This document shows positions 25,001 to 34,969 of a stretch of DNA of 64,000 bases, in pieces (the first letter of the stretch is position 1; the number at the start of each line of letters is the position of its first letter). A program made the translations under genes and the position numbers. The notes under the pieces are model-generated. The model was not told where the DNA came from, searched no databases, and was given only the letters and a program-made list of their open reading frames with translations. The DNA is from Megalobrama amblycephala (Eukaryota; Chordata; Actinopteri; Cypriniformes; Xenocyprididae), in the NCBI RefSeq assembly GCF_018812025.1, contig NC_063054.1, positions 27,243,356 to 27,307,355 of the forward strand, given 5' to 3'.

Positions 25001-28000
25001 AGAGCACTCTTTTTTTTTTTTCTTTTTTTTTTTTTGAAGTGGACTTACAGTTAGAACATAATGACCTTTTTTTCCAGTGCTCACATTGTGATGGAAATGT
25101 AGATTCAATAAGTCTGTATGACACTGAGAAATCATGTATGCTCCAAAAACCCACCTTCACATGCAGGTGTGGCTGCCGACCAGTTGCCATCACTTAGACA
25201 GTTGAGTGTGGCTTTTCCTCTCAGTTTGTATCCCTCATCGCAGGAAACATTGCAAGAAGAACGAAAAGAGAATTTTCCAAATATATCAGCACATGTCAGA
25301 TGACTCTTTGCAGGGGCCAGAACAGGATTACAAGTCACCACTGCAACAAATGCATAACTCACATCAATTAAATTATTACCCATGTCTGTTCAAACACACA
25401 AAAACCTTAATAACCTCTTTTCTTTATTGCAAAAAACCCCCACCTTTTTTTCTTTTCATAGAAAGTGCACTTCCAGGGTGTGTCTTAGCAGTGTTACCCA
25501 ACATTAAAATGTTTCGCAAAAACGAAAAGGAAGTGCACTGTCTCTGATATCTGCACTTTCTAAACTATTAAATTATATTTTTCCCATTATGTAGCTTTTG
25601 TTAAATCATGTCAACATGCATAGTCAGTGCACTTGTATGAACCAGCACACTGTAAAAAAGAAAAAGTTAGTTCAACTCAAATTTTCAAGGCAACCAACTG
25701 CACAGAATTTTTGAGTTGAAGATATCAACTTAATTTTTTAAGTTTTGAAGAACTACAATTATTAAGTTGCGTCAGCTAAGTTTTTCAAGTTCTGACAACT
25801 AAGTTTTTTAAATTCAAGTTACTGGAACTTTCAAGTCTGTAAAAGCTTACTATTTTGAGTTCAGATTACCATCCCCTGTAATAACTTATTATTTTGAGTT
25901 TAAATTATGATCATGCAATGCATGATGGGAGCCGTGGATGACTTTTGATTGGTGGCACCCAGAATGCATTGCAACATGCTTTATTATTCTCACCATTGTT
26001 GAGATTCACAGGATGATTCTTGATCTCTGTGTGTCTAAATGAGAGCTTTTTTTTTTTTTTTCCTAAGAACTTTTGATGAAACCTTTGAATTATTTTGAAA
26101 AAAAAAAAAGGATCTTCTGTAGAATCACAGTGCTGCTGTAATCAATAATGTAAATCTAATTCAGAGATTGGGCTCTAAATGAGTTCAGTGATTCAGATCA
26201 AATAATGATTATGTGAAAACATAACCAACACCACCTGATCATCTTTTCTCTTTGCTTGTCTGGCTGTTACAACTCAGCTGCAGCAGCCCAAACAAATTCT
26301 AATATTAGAAAGTCAAGGGTCAAGAGCCCAACTAAAGCAAACCATGACCTCTGTGATGGTGGCTTAAAAATTGTGATTTTCTCCTTTGGTGATTCTGCTT
26401 GTTATCATCAGGTGTCTTCAATAATGCTCAATCATCACTCAATTAATCACTTAATTATCTCATTAACTTTAACACTGCTTCAGTGGGTTGCTGTGTGGGA
26501 AATTTCAAATGAGCATGCGCAGATAAGTTGAACTCACTCTAACTGGGTGTCAACTACAACTTCAAAATAAAATCAACTAAATTTATAAAATAAGATGAAC
26601 TTTTCCTCAGAAACGTCTAAAAGTGAGTTCAAGTGGCTTACAACAGATAGTTCAAGTTCCAACTAGCAATTTTATTGTCAGTGTATGCAAAAATCTTAGT
26701 AAGGTGAACAATTTTGAGTTGTCGTTTTTACAGTGCAACTGCCTGCTGGTTCATTGAGGAATGTTCTGTAGATGTGCTGTACCTGTGCAGGTGGGGGGTT
26801 TGTGTGTCCAGTGGCCAGTGTGGTCACACCAGGTTGTATCTGAGCCTTGGAGCTCAAATCCCTCCTCACACTTGAACTCACAGCTGGAGTTATAGCTATT
26901 GTTGGAAAGGGGATGAGTGCAGTTCATGCTCCAACCACCAGGGGCATCAATGATCGGCAGACACTGGACAGCTGTATGGATAATGTCATTTTAAACAAGT
27001 AAACACCTCAGACAGCAATATAATAATAATCTTATGTTTTATTACCCAAACTAAAAAAATGCTAACAATTTCTACCCCAATATTGCTAGTAAAAAATTTT
27101 AGTAAAAAAAAACGTGAACATTTGAAGTAGAAAGACTTAAATAGTATTTACTTGTTAAACATGTTCCACATAATTTTTTTTTTTTACAACTTCGAAAAAA
27201 ATATTTTTACTGTGCACTATGTAAGGGATGATGTACATCCAGCCAGTTGTTATCTCAGAATAAACAGAGAATAGTTTATTTTGAGATAACAACTGGCTGG
27301 ATGTACATTATCTCACTTATTACATGGCTACTTACCACATAAGAAAATAATTACAAACAAAATATTGATCGGAGTCGAAATATTATATTAGCTCTTTAAA
27401 CACAAAGCTTTCGCGGAGAGAGCGGTTAATGCTAGCGTAGCAAGTTCAAACTAGACGGACATTTAAGAGATATGGTACAGTCATACCACATATTACTACA
27501 CGGCATTTTGCCACATAAATAAAACTGTTTATAATCTTATAATCAAATAGTCGCAAAATGGCAGCAACTGCATTTGTATGAAACAAAAGAGCGAGTCCGC
27601 AATACTGGATGACATAATTAAATAACTGTACACAAAATATTGATTTGACTGAGTTTAAATATTTTATTAGCTCACCAAACGCAAAACTTCCACGAGGAAA
27701 AACGACTTCAGTTACCCGGATGAGCCTGTGTTATCTGTTTTTAGCGGTTGTTATCGGAGAATAACATACCGCTGGATGGCGCGATCGACCAATCAGAATC
27801 AACTATTCCACAGAGCCATGTAATAACAAGATATAATCTCAGGCCCGTTTACCTCAAGAACGATAACTTTATTAACACACACCATGGACAATATCGTTCT
27901 GTTTATTCTAAGCACGCTTTGCAGTTTTGTCATATGTAATGCTCGAGCTCTTTAAAGCAGGATAGATTCTGATTCTCAATGTTTTTATCATTCATCAGCT

Positions 28001-29309
28001 GGAAAAAAATTGTTCTGAAAGTGATTCCAACGATATCGTTTCTCTGTGATGTTATTGTTATAGTTGTGGTATTGACTTTGCTATTCTTTTATTTAGAACT
28101 ATTTTTAGAACTACATCTTTATCGTGATAGTTATTGTCCGTGTGAACGGGCTTTAGAGTTACTGCAGTACAATTCATGCATGGCAATGTATTCTGTACCA
28201 TACCCCGACAAACAGGAAGTGCGTTATCCCAGTGCTCAGATGCAAGGCAGCGTAGCCTTTGTTCCCCCTCCAGCTTGAACCCTGTGTCACATTGGAACTG
28301 GCATGACGAGTTAAAATGAAATGCTCCATAGATACCCTCACACTTCACAAAACCTTGCTGTGGATTTTTAACTGGCCAGCACTGAACAACTGCAAAAGTG
28401 AAAGTGATAACTTGGTTACAAAATGCACAAACACACACTGAAGATATCTGAACATGAACGGGTTCTACAGCACCTTCCTCACAGCGTGGGCCCCTAAAGC
28501 CGGGGTCACATTGACATTCATAGCTCCCAATAGTCTCCACACACTCAGCGTGCTCACTGCAGGATTTATCTGAACAAGAGGCTACACAGAAAAATCAGGT
28601 GTAATGACTACAAAGAAATGCTGAGCTTTCAATCAGAACTGGATATCTGATTGAGCATCTTCATATAATTTGAATTAAATTTTAAATGAAAATGATCTCA
28701 ACTCAAATCAATATTTCATGGTATCAAGTGTGTTCACCTAAATAACAGAGAGCTGCTTTCTTTTTGTTGCACCTCTCATCATTCCACTTGGCTGTGTCTT
28801 TTTGCCTCCTAATGTAGATCTCTACACAGTCTTCTCCAGTTCCCCGATTATTTGGTTCATTTCTCGCCCAGTTTGCTGCTTCAGGGACCAAGTGCTTTTT
28901 GGTCCCAACCCACATCCAGTGGCCATCAATCTTCCTAATGCCAATCCAGTAGTATGACGAATGGAAGGGTAGAATTTGGTTAAGGTATGCAATTTCTTCC
29001 TGGTTTTGGATGGCCACCATATCAGTGAAATTCTTTTGACACCATTCACGAGCTTTTGTCCAGTCCATATTAGTGTCTATGTTGTAATGGTAAGTCCAGG
29101 CCTTGACTGATAAACACAGTTGTGTTGCATTAAAATGTATTATATACAACATTTTAATTTGCTCTTTTGTTCATTTTACTGTGAAACTCTGTAGGTTATC
29201 TAAGAAACATGTTGATTAGAAATAGATTAAATGAGAACATACCATTATAAATTCCAGTTATAAGGAAAAGACATCCAGAAAATACTCTAATATCCACCCA
29301 CAAAACCAT
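16037..29309 (-). CDS. selp: P-selectin-like adhesion receptor with 13 CCP domains
   Basis: Minus-strand exons, 5' to 3': 29309-29243 (signal peptide [10 protein letters not shown]...), 29106-28738 (C-type lectin), 28581-28474 (EGF), then CCP exons 28389-28204, 26971-26783, 25340-25155, 24929-24744, 24649-24461, 24069-23884, 22054-21869, 21774-21586, 19264-19079, 18774-18589, 18357-18172, 18034-17849 and 17518-17315, and the membrane exon 16209-16037. All join in phase 1 and close to 1053 residues. The lectin domain keeps the selectin calcium/ligand residues (NEPNN, GEDC, KWNDERC). The membrane span is about residues 1006-1030 ([20 protein letters not shown]). The cytoplasmic tail is short and ends LLEESFF. 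Family role: calcium-dependent binding of sialyl-Lewis-type glycans (PSGL-1) for leukocyte rolling. Human P-selectin has nine CCPs. Order next to the other two selectins supports selp. The last exon contains a possible donor (AAAAAG/GTAATA, near 16092), so another tail is possible. Confidence 0.87.
16547..17276. mobile_element. palindromic TTAGTTCACCC MITE in the last P-selectin-like intron
   Basis: Inverted ends at 16553-16575 and 17248-17276 (AGTTAGTTCACCCAAAAATG and its reverse). The arms match, for example CTCACCCTCATGTC against GACATGAGGGTGAG. The element ends only about 38 bases from the donor of the last CCP exon. Confidence 0.78.
17637..17840. repeat. AACATT/AACGTT-rich repeat fragment
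   Basis: Contains CCCAGCCAGAACATTATG, CATTATGAGAACATTAG and GGGAACGTTCC words like those in the 37.5-43.1 kb element. It lies in the intron between the last two CCP exons of the P-selectin-like gene and ends within about 20 bases of the next exon border. Confidence 0.5.
19428..21500. mobile_element. non-autonomous DNA element, TACCCCTTTTCCACC ends
   Basis: Starts TACCCCTTTTCCACCA and ends TGGTGGAAAGGGGGTA, with a possible 3-bp TAT duplication outside both ends (19425-19427 and 21501-21503). The inner flanks are also inverted (GTGCTGGTTCGGAGC... against ...GTTCGTGCTGG). It sits in an intron of the P-selectin-like gene and carries the hAT-type element described at 19867-21297. Confidence 0.7.
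19867..21297. mobile_element. nested hAT-type non-autonomous element
   Basis: Flanked by a perfect 8-bp repeat GTGTTTGT (19859-19866 and 21298-21305), the target-duplication length of hAT transposons, with inverted ends TAGTGATG.../...CGTCACTA. Inside, a ~100 bp unit (GAGTCTTTCGGGTTTTGAGTC ... ACGTGACAGACCCATAC) occurs about three times in tandem at 20025-20300. It occurs again in inverted orientation at 20760-21010, flanking an AT-rich centre. No transposase is present. Confidence 0.78.
22096..23692 (+). mobile_element. Tc1/mariner element with long inverted repeats
   Basis: Bounded by TA (22094-22095 and 23693-23694). Ends CAGTTGTGGCCAGAATTATT and, reversed at the right, CAGTTGTGACCAGAATTATT; the inverted arms run about 215 bp. 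The duplicated selectin intron at about 24958-24985 has the empty site AAATTATATACTCAAC, which fixes the insertion boundaries exactly. The body is a dead transposase gene. Confidence 0.9.
22482..23480 (+). pseudogene. Tc1-like transposase, degenerate
   Basis: Starts ATGAGAAAAAACAAAGAATA and reads as a Tc1-type protein: an N-terminal helix-turn-helix region ([18 protein letters not shown]), a [10 protein letters not shown] catalytic block and a later MVQNKHQN region. Repeated in-frame stops and frame changes break it along its length, so it cannot make transposase. Family role: cut-and-paste DDE transposase acting on the flanking inverted repeats at TA targets. Confidence 0.82.
25648..26735. 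mobile_element. CACTG-ended non-autonomous DNA element
   Basis: Ends CACTGTAAAAA and TTTTTACAGTG, flanked by CA on both sides. The paralogous intron at about 24411-24420 has the uninterrupted ACCAGCAACTGCCTG, so the insertion is precise. CACTG ends with a 2-3 bp duplication suggest a CACTA (EnSpm)-type relative. There is no transposase; the open frame at 26256-26531 has no recognisable domain. Confidence 0.75.
27171..27830. repeat. foldback repeat in a P-selectin-like intron
   Basis: A near-perfect hairpin lies at about 27232-27310: arms of ~35 bases (GTACATCCAGCCAGTTGTTA and its reverse) around an 8-base loop. Further inverted words (TTATTACATGGCT near 27317, AGCCATGTAATAA near 27815) suggest this is the end of a longer foldback element. 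No gene is seen between the CCP exons at 26971 and 28204; the open frame at 27979-28278 runs over the CCP exon on the wrong strand. Confidence 0.6.
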
Positions 29310-30030
29310 CTGAAGGATGTGAGAAATGCATATGTGTGAGTGTTTATTAAGACACTATTTGTATTCTAATTCATGCATGTCATCAAACCAAAGGGTTTAG
29401 AGGTCCAAATGTTACTGATCTTTTTATTTGCTGGTATAAATTTTATTTGATGGTATAAAAATGTTACTCTAAAAAGCATTTGGATTTCTAAACCCTTTGG
29501 TTTGATGACATGCATAAATATTCTAAATAAATATATATATAGTAAAGCAGATTGTTCATCTTACCTTTTCTGCAACAATGCAGTTTCTTTTATTCTGAGA
29601 AGATGTTCAGTTTAATGCATAGGAAATTGCTGTCAAATATGATTTGCCAATATTCAGACAGTTGCACTGCATGGGAACTAAGTGATGGGAAATTGTGTAA
29701 TAGTACTGCCATTAAAGGAAAAGTTACAGCACAACAGCATTTACGAGACTATTGTTATATACCAGAAATTAAATAGTTTATCATTTGTAATGTCATTCTC
29801 CAGTTCACACTGAAAATGTTTTTTTTTTTTTTTTTTTTATATATATATATTTTTTACAGCAACAGTGAACAACAATACAACATCAAGCATTTTGTGCAAA
29901 AGATGACAATGGGATTACTGACTTTATTTCATTTTTTGTATACACAAAAGCTATAGTCTCTAAAAAATGAGAACGAACTGAAGAAGATTTGGCAATTAAA
30001 TAAAAAAAAAACAAATTAACATCAAGTCCC
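29310..30030. other. P-selectin-like 5' flank and L-selectin-position 3' flank
   Basis: A hairpin with ~40-base arms (29374-29411 against 29476-29516, TCATCAAACCAAAGGGTTTAG and its reverse) lies just upstream of the P-selectin-like signal exon. A possible non-coding first exon ends at the donor near 29563 (minus strand, GCAGAAAAG/GTAAGA). Poly-T and AT tracts at about 29819-29855. No other gene seen. Confidence 0.5.
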
Positions 30031-30036
30031 TTTATT
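30031..30036 (-). terminator. L-selectin-position gene polyadenylation signal
   Basis: AATAAA on the minus strand, about 11 bases after the stop codon of the selectin gene at 30047-34523, in the context TTGAATAAAGGGAC. The 3' UTR would be very short. Confidence 0.55.
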
Positions 30037-30046
30037 CAAAGACATC

Positions 30047-33000
30047 TTATGCTGAATATAGAGGGCCATCTGGTGGTGTTTGTTCTGCTTCAAATGCTGG
30101 ATTCAGTGTTTCCTGTTGAGTTCTACAAGAAAACATAGAGGAGTAAGATTTACATAAACTGTACATCTAAATCATTGAAACTGTTTAGAAAACTTAAAGT
30201 AAATATAATTTACCTCATTCTCACTGCCTTTTTACCTACAACCAAATTTTAAGAGGAAAAAACATTTTTAAAATAAATAAATAAATTGATTAAATTGAAT
30301 AAAATGATATTTGATAAATCCTTCAAAATGTCACGCTGTACTCACTCTTTCTGCGCTTGGAGCAACAAAACCAGCCACAAAACAATGAGATGACAACAGA
30401 TGACAAAAGAGCAATCAGAGAATGGATAAAACCTGAGGAAAGATATAACAATATTATAAGTATATTCTTTTAATGCAAAAAAAAGTTTTTTATATAAAAT
30501 TTAAAAACTACTGTTGATGTTTTTTTCTAAAGTGCATTCATCCTTTATTTTTTGATCCCTGACATTTCTACCCTTTAAAAATAATGGTTTGATTTAATCA
30601 TATTTTTTGACCATGGTGTTCATGTATCATTTTGAATAATGTTCCTCAAAAACTCAAAATAGTTTAAATGTAACAGGGTTGGTTTTTGTAAGAGATTTTT
30701 TGTGGGAATGATTTAGAATTAAATCAGTTATGTATTCAGATTATAAATATATTATTATATTTATTTAATAAATATGAAAACATACTCTAATGGGGTTAAA
30801 AAGGAGACACTCTTATATATAAAGGTTCCTTATTGGCATTGATGGTTGCATAAAGAATCTGAAACATCCATGGAACCTTTCCGTTGCACAAAAGATTCTT
30901 TAAAAGGTTCTTCAGATTATTAAAATAAAAAGAAAATTGTTGTTGAAAGAACTTTTACTGAAATGTTATTTGGGGAGCCAAAAATGATTCTTCTATGGCA
31001 TTGCAGCAAAACCCCTTTTTGGAATCTTGTGTGTAGTGCTGTAACAATAAAAAAAAAATATTGGTTCTTTCTAAGGCTTCATATTCTTGATTAGGATATT
31101 TCTTGTATATGATATTTTTAAATAATTGAATAACAAACATTTTTTTTTTAATGAAATTGTTAAAAAATTATGACCAACATGGTGCTCTCATAATACTCCA
31201 TATTTGTGGTACACAAATGAAAAGTGCAAACTACTTACTTGCACACATCAGTGGAAAGGAAGACTCCCACATGCCATCAGCTCTGCAGGTGAACTCAGCG
31301 AAGCCCAGCAGCAAATGTCCAGGTGGACACTCTACTCTACAAGTAGATCTGGAGCTGTCATGTCCTTCAGTGCAGTTCATCAATCCACCACCAAACAAAA
31401 GAAGGGGAAAACACTCCACTGCAATAGGAAAATACCTCAATCTTACATACATAATATATTTATATATATTAAGAGATGTTAACACAGAATCATAATATTG
31501 AAGTAGGCCTACATATATTGTACCTGCACAAGAAGGTGGAGGTACATTCCATGCACCTGAGGAATTGCATTGGAGCTCAGCCGTGCCTCTCAGCTTATAA
31601 CCACCAGCACAGGAAAATTTGCACTTTGAATTGAGGGAATGATTCCCATACAGACCGGAGCATTCCATCCAGCCATGCGGTGGTGCGGATAGTTGCTCAC
31701 ATGACACGACTGGAGAGAGAGATAAAAAAGTAATATAAACTATTTAGAATTATATATAGTTTTATCCATTATATTTCACTTCATTGCTAAATCTTTCATC
31801 ACTTTATATTTGTTGAAATACTGTTTGTTCTGACCTTTTTCACAGCGTGGCCCAGAGAAACCTGGCTCACATACACAGGTGAAGTTGTTGACTTGTTCTC
31901 TGCAGAGCCCTCTATCACTGCATGAATTGTTTAGACATTGTGCTAAAAAATTAAACAGATTTATAAGAAGCATCCTTTCTGGACTGTAAAACACTCCATT
32001 TTTCTTTCACAGAGATGTCTTTCATAATATTGAAATATATATATATTGTACCTGTACATGAAGGTGGAGGTACGTTCCATGCACCTGAGGAATTGCATCG
32101 GAGCTCAGCCGTACCACTCAGCTTATAACCACCAGCACAGGAAAATGTACACTTTGAATTGAGGGAATGATTCCCATACAGACCGGAGCATTCCATCAAG
32201 CCATGCGGTGGTGCGGATAGTTGCTCACATGACACAACTGGAGAGAGAGAAAAAAATTGCACGATCAAAGAATGTCATTGTCACAGAGACGAACTCCGTG
32301 ATTCCCTCCTCTGGCCACCAGAGGGCGCCATCACCCGAATACTGACACACACACTCACACACACACACACACTACATCTCCCATAAGCCCCGTACCTTGG
32401 CGCTAATCACCACACCCAGCTGCCGTGCATTACCTGGACTATATAAGCCACTCTCAACCTCACAGTCATTGCGAGGTCTTGTATTACTATGGTTTGCATT
32501 TCTGAGCGTTCTTTATTCTGATTGTCTGCCTGTTATTGAACCAGTTTGTTTCCTGATTACAATTCTCTGCTGCCTGCCCCTGGATTATTGACTGTTTATT
32601 GGACTTGTGATTGATATCTGCCTGCCCTGATCTATTGCCTGTTCTACGACCATGATTCTGCCTTGTCCCTGCTGTACCTGTTTGCCACTGTTTGACCATT
32701 GCCTGTTTGACCACGAGACTTGTTAAATAAAGCCTGCTTATGGATCCCACTTTGTGTGATGACTCGTTACAGTCATAAGTAAAGATTATCAGAATATAAA
32801 CTATTCAGAATTATATATAGTTTTATCCATTTAACACTTTTTTTTTCATGGGCCCCATCAGAACAGACCTTCCTTGGGCCATCATGTTGAGAACCACTCA
32901 ATTAAATTATGTTTCACTTCATCGCTAAATATTTCACCACTTTATATTTGTTGAAATACTGTTTGTTCTGACCTTTTTCACAGTGTGGCCCAGAGAAACC

Positions 33001-34523
33001 TGGCTCACATACACAGGTGAAGTTGTTGACTTGTTCTATGCAGAGCTCTCTATCACTGCATGAATTGTTTAGACATTGTGCTGAAAGAAATTATATAGAT
33101 TTATAAGAAGCATCATTTCTGCACTGTAAAACACTCCATTTTTCTTTCACAGAGATGTCTTTCATAATATTGAAATATATACATATTGTACCTGCACATA
33201 AAGGTGGAGGTACGTTCCATGCACCTGAGGAATTGCATTGGAGCTCAGCCGTGCCACTCAGCTTATAACCACCAGCACAGGAAAATTTACACTTTGAATT
33301 GAGGGAATGATTCCCATACAGACCGGAGCATTCCATCGAGCCATGTGGTGGTGCGGATAGTTGCTCGCATGTCACGACTGGAGAGAGAGAAAAAATTGAA
33401 TGGTCAAGGAATGTCATAAGTAAAGATTATCAGAATATAAACTATTCAGATATATTATATATAGTTTTATCCATTTAACACTGTTTTTTTTCTCCCTGGG
33501 CCCCATCAGAACAGACCTTCCTTGGGCCATCATGTTGATGACCACTAATTTAAATTATAATATGTTTCACTTCATCGCTAGATATTTCACCACTTTACAT
33601 TTGTTGAAAAACTGTTTGTTCTGACCTTTTTCACAGCGTGGCCCAATGAAACCTGGCTCACATTCACAGGTGAAGTTGTTGACTTGTTCTGTGCAGCGCC
33701 CTCTATCACTGCATGAATTGTTTAGACATTGTGCTGAAAGAAATTTGATTTATAAGAAACATCCTTTTTGGACTGTAATTTTTCTTTTATAGAGATGTCT
33801 TTCATAGACTCATTAAGGTTATTTACATAAAGACACTGTACAAGTGCTCTAACTGGAAATAAATGAACAAACTGAAAAACTAACTCAGGCTCCTTACCTT
33901 TGTGACACACGGGATACTTTGGTCTGGTGCAGCTCTCATCATTCCACTTGCCGTTGTTTTTTGGGTTGCTGATGTATTCCACACAGTTTTCATCAGGCAG
34001 AACACTGTTGGGTTCTTTATCTCCCCAATTTTGATAGTTCGCGATCTGTCCATTGGCAACCCACGTCCAACTGTCATTGATATTTTTGAGTCCAATCCAG
34101 TAGTAAGGAGATGAGGATCTACTTGGCAAATCTTTTGTAAGGAGATTTGTTACATTTTCATTGTGAACCATCACAATGTCTGTGTAATGTTTTTGACACC
34201 ACTCCCTTGCCTCATTCCAATTCATTGCCTTGTTATGTAAGTGATATGTCCATCCTTCAACACTGACTGTAATGTTTGGAAGTAAAATTTTTAAGTTAAA
34301 TCTATTTCTCAAATTATTTTTAATGTAGAATGAATGTAGAAGACACTTACCCAGTATCAGCCAGAAAACTGCTATGTGCACAGACATAGCTGTAAGCTTC
34401 ACAACACCTCCAGTCTAAACAATTAAAAACAGCAATTTAATTGCACATATAAATGCAGTCTTTTTAAAAAGGTTTTTATTGAACCAAAAAGCTTACTATA
34501 AAATGCAGACTCATACATACCAT
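30047..34523 (-). CDS. selectin-like receptor with three tandem EGF-CCP pairs (L-selectin position)
   Basis: Minus-strand coding exons: 34523-34521 (ATG ending exon 1), 34414-34351 (signal peptide), 34266-33898 (C-type lectin), 33733-33626 (EGF1), 33377-33192 (CCP1), 33080-32973 (EGF2), 32237-32052 (CCP2), 31942-31835 (EGF3), 31709-31524 (CCP3), 31418-31239 (CCP4), 30432-30346 (membrane span, SLIALLSSVVISLFCGWF), 30235-30214 and 30122-30047 (tail, ending DGPLYSA). They sum to 1683 nt, 560 residues, with every junction in phase. Position between P- and E-selectin-like genes matches SELL, but human L-selectin has one EGF and two CCPs. The lectin domain is diverged: EPNS replaces the usual EPNN, and the CVEIYIKR stretch is CVEYISNP, while KWNDESC is kept. 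Glycan specificity may therefore differ. The leukocyte-adhesion role is inferred from the family. Confidence 0.85.
31524..33733 (-). repeat. tandem triplication of an EGF + CCP exon pair
   Basis: Three units: EGF 33733-33626 with CCP 33377-33192; EGF 33080-32973 with CCP 32237-32052; EGF 31942-31835 with CCP 31709-31524. The EGF exons are all 108 nt and share AQCLNNSCSDR and EQVNNFTC; the CCP exons are all 186 nt and share CEQLSAPPHG and GNHSLNSKC. Intron sequence is copied too (TCATTGTTGAGAACCACT-like and AGAGATGTCTTTCATAATATTG words recur). Unit length is about 640-650 bp once the LTR insertion in the second unit is subtracted. Confidence 0.9.
32279..32771 (+). mobile_element. solo LTR
   Basis: 493 bp, starts TGTCACAG and ends CGTTACA (TG...CA), flanked by a perfect 5-bp duplication GTCAT (32274-32278 and 32772-32776). 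It contains a TATA box (CTATATAAGCC, about 32437) and an AATAAA about 45 bases before the end, as expected of an LTR in plus orientation. The paralogous intron near 33410-33420 has the empty site AATGTCATAAGT. No internal coding region remains, so it is a recombination remnant of an LTR retrotransposon. The open frames over it are chance. Confidence 0.88.
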
Positions 34524-34969
34524 GGTCTTCTTTAGTCTCCTTTCGACTAAATCACTTGTCGTTAATGGAATTTTGTTTGTAGTTACTTTTCAACAGTCTG
34601 TTCTCAAATAAAGTCTCTTTTACTCTGTTAGCAAAGTGGGTTTTCCCACCAGATATATCAGTCGTTCGCATTAAATTGCAGGATGTTTTCTTTAGATTTG
34701 AAAAATAACATTATGCAACATGAAAATAAAAGAATGGCACTTTCTGGAAATGGTCATCTTTTATATGTTCTTTTATCTTTTTATAAAATCATCTCTTGCA
34801 CAAATAGAATGAGATGCACATGGTGATGATTTTGATAATTGAACAACATAAGACTACACAAATAAAAAAAGAATAAAACAAAATGTGTTACATTTCAAGA
34901 GATAATGTAAACAAACACTCCCTGATTATATGCAGCTTCAGGGAAGGACACAGTCACAGGATACGTCCA

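Larger units (their letters stand above)
18589..26971 (-). repeat. three repeated CCP exon triads in the P-selectin-like gene
   Basis: Nine consecutive CCP exons fall into a repeating a-b-c order: 26971/25340/24929, 24649/24069/22054 and 21774/19264/18774 (exon starts). Type a is 189 nt with [21 protein letters not shown] residues; type b is 186 nt with [16 protein letters not shown]; type c is 186 nt with [18 protein letters not shown]. The b exons of triads 1 and 2 differ by one residue (NWSAATP/NWSVATP), and the c exons by two. Introns are duplicated too: 23694-24990 and 24971-25400 share long stretches. The third triad is more diverged. All exons remain open. Confidence 0.88.

Noticed and set aside
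27979..28278. Plus-strand 99-residue open frame with a hydrophobic stretch
   Set aside because: Overlaps the real CCP exon on the opposite strand; the hydrophobic part is AT-rich intron.
31151..31495. Plus-strand 114- and 92-residue frames
   Set aside because: Antisense shadows of the CCP exon at 31239-31418.
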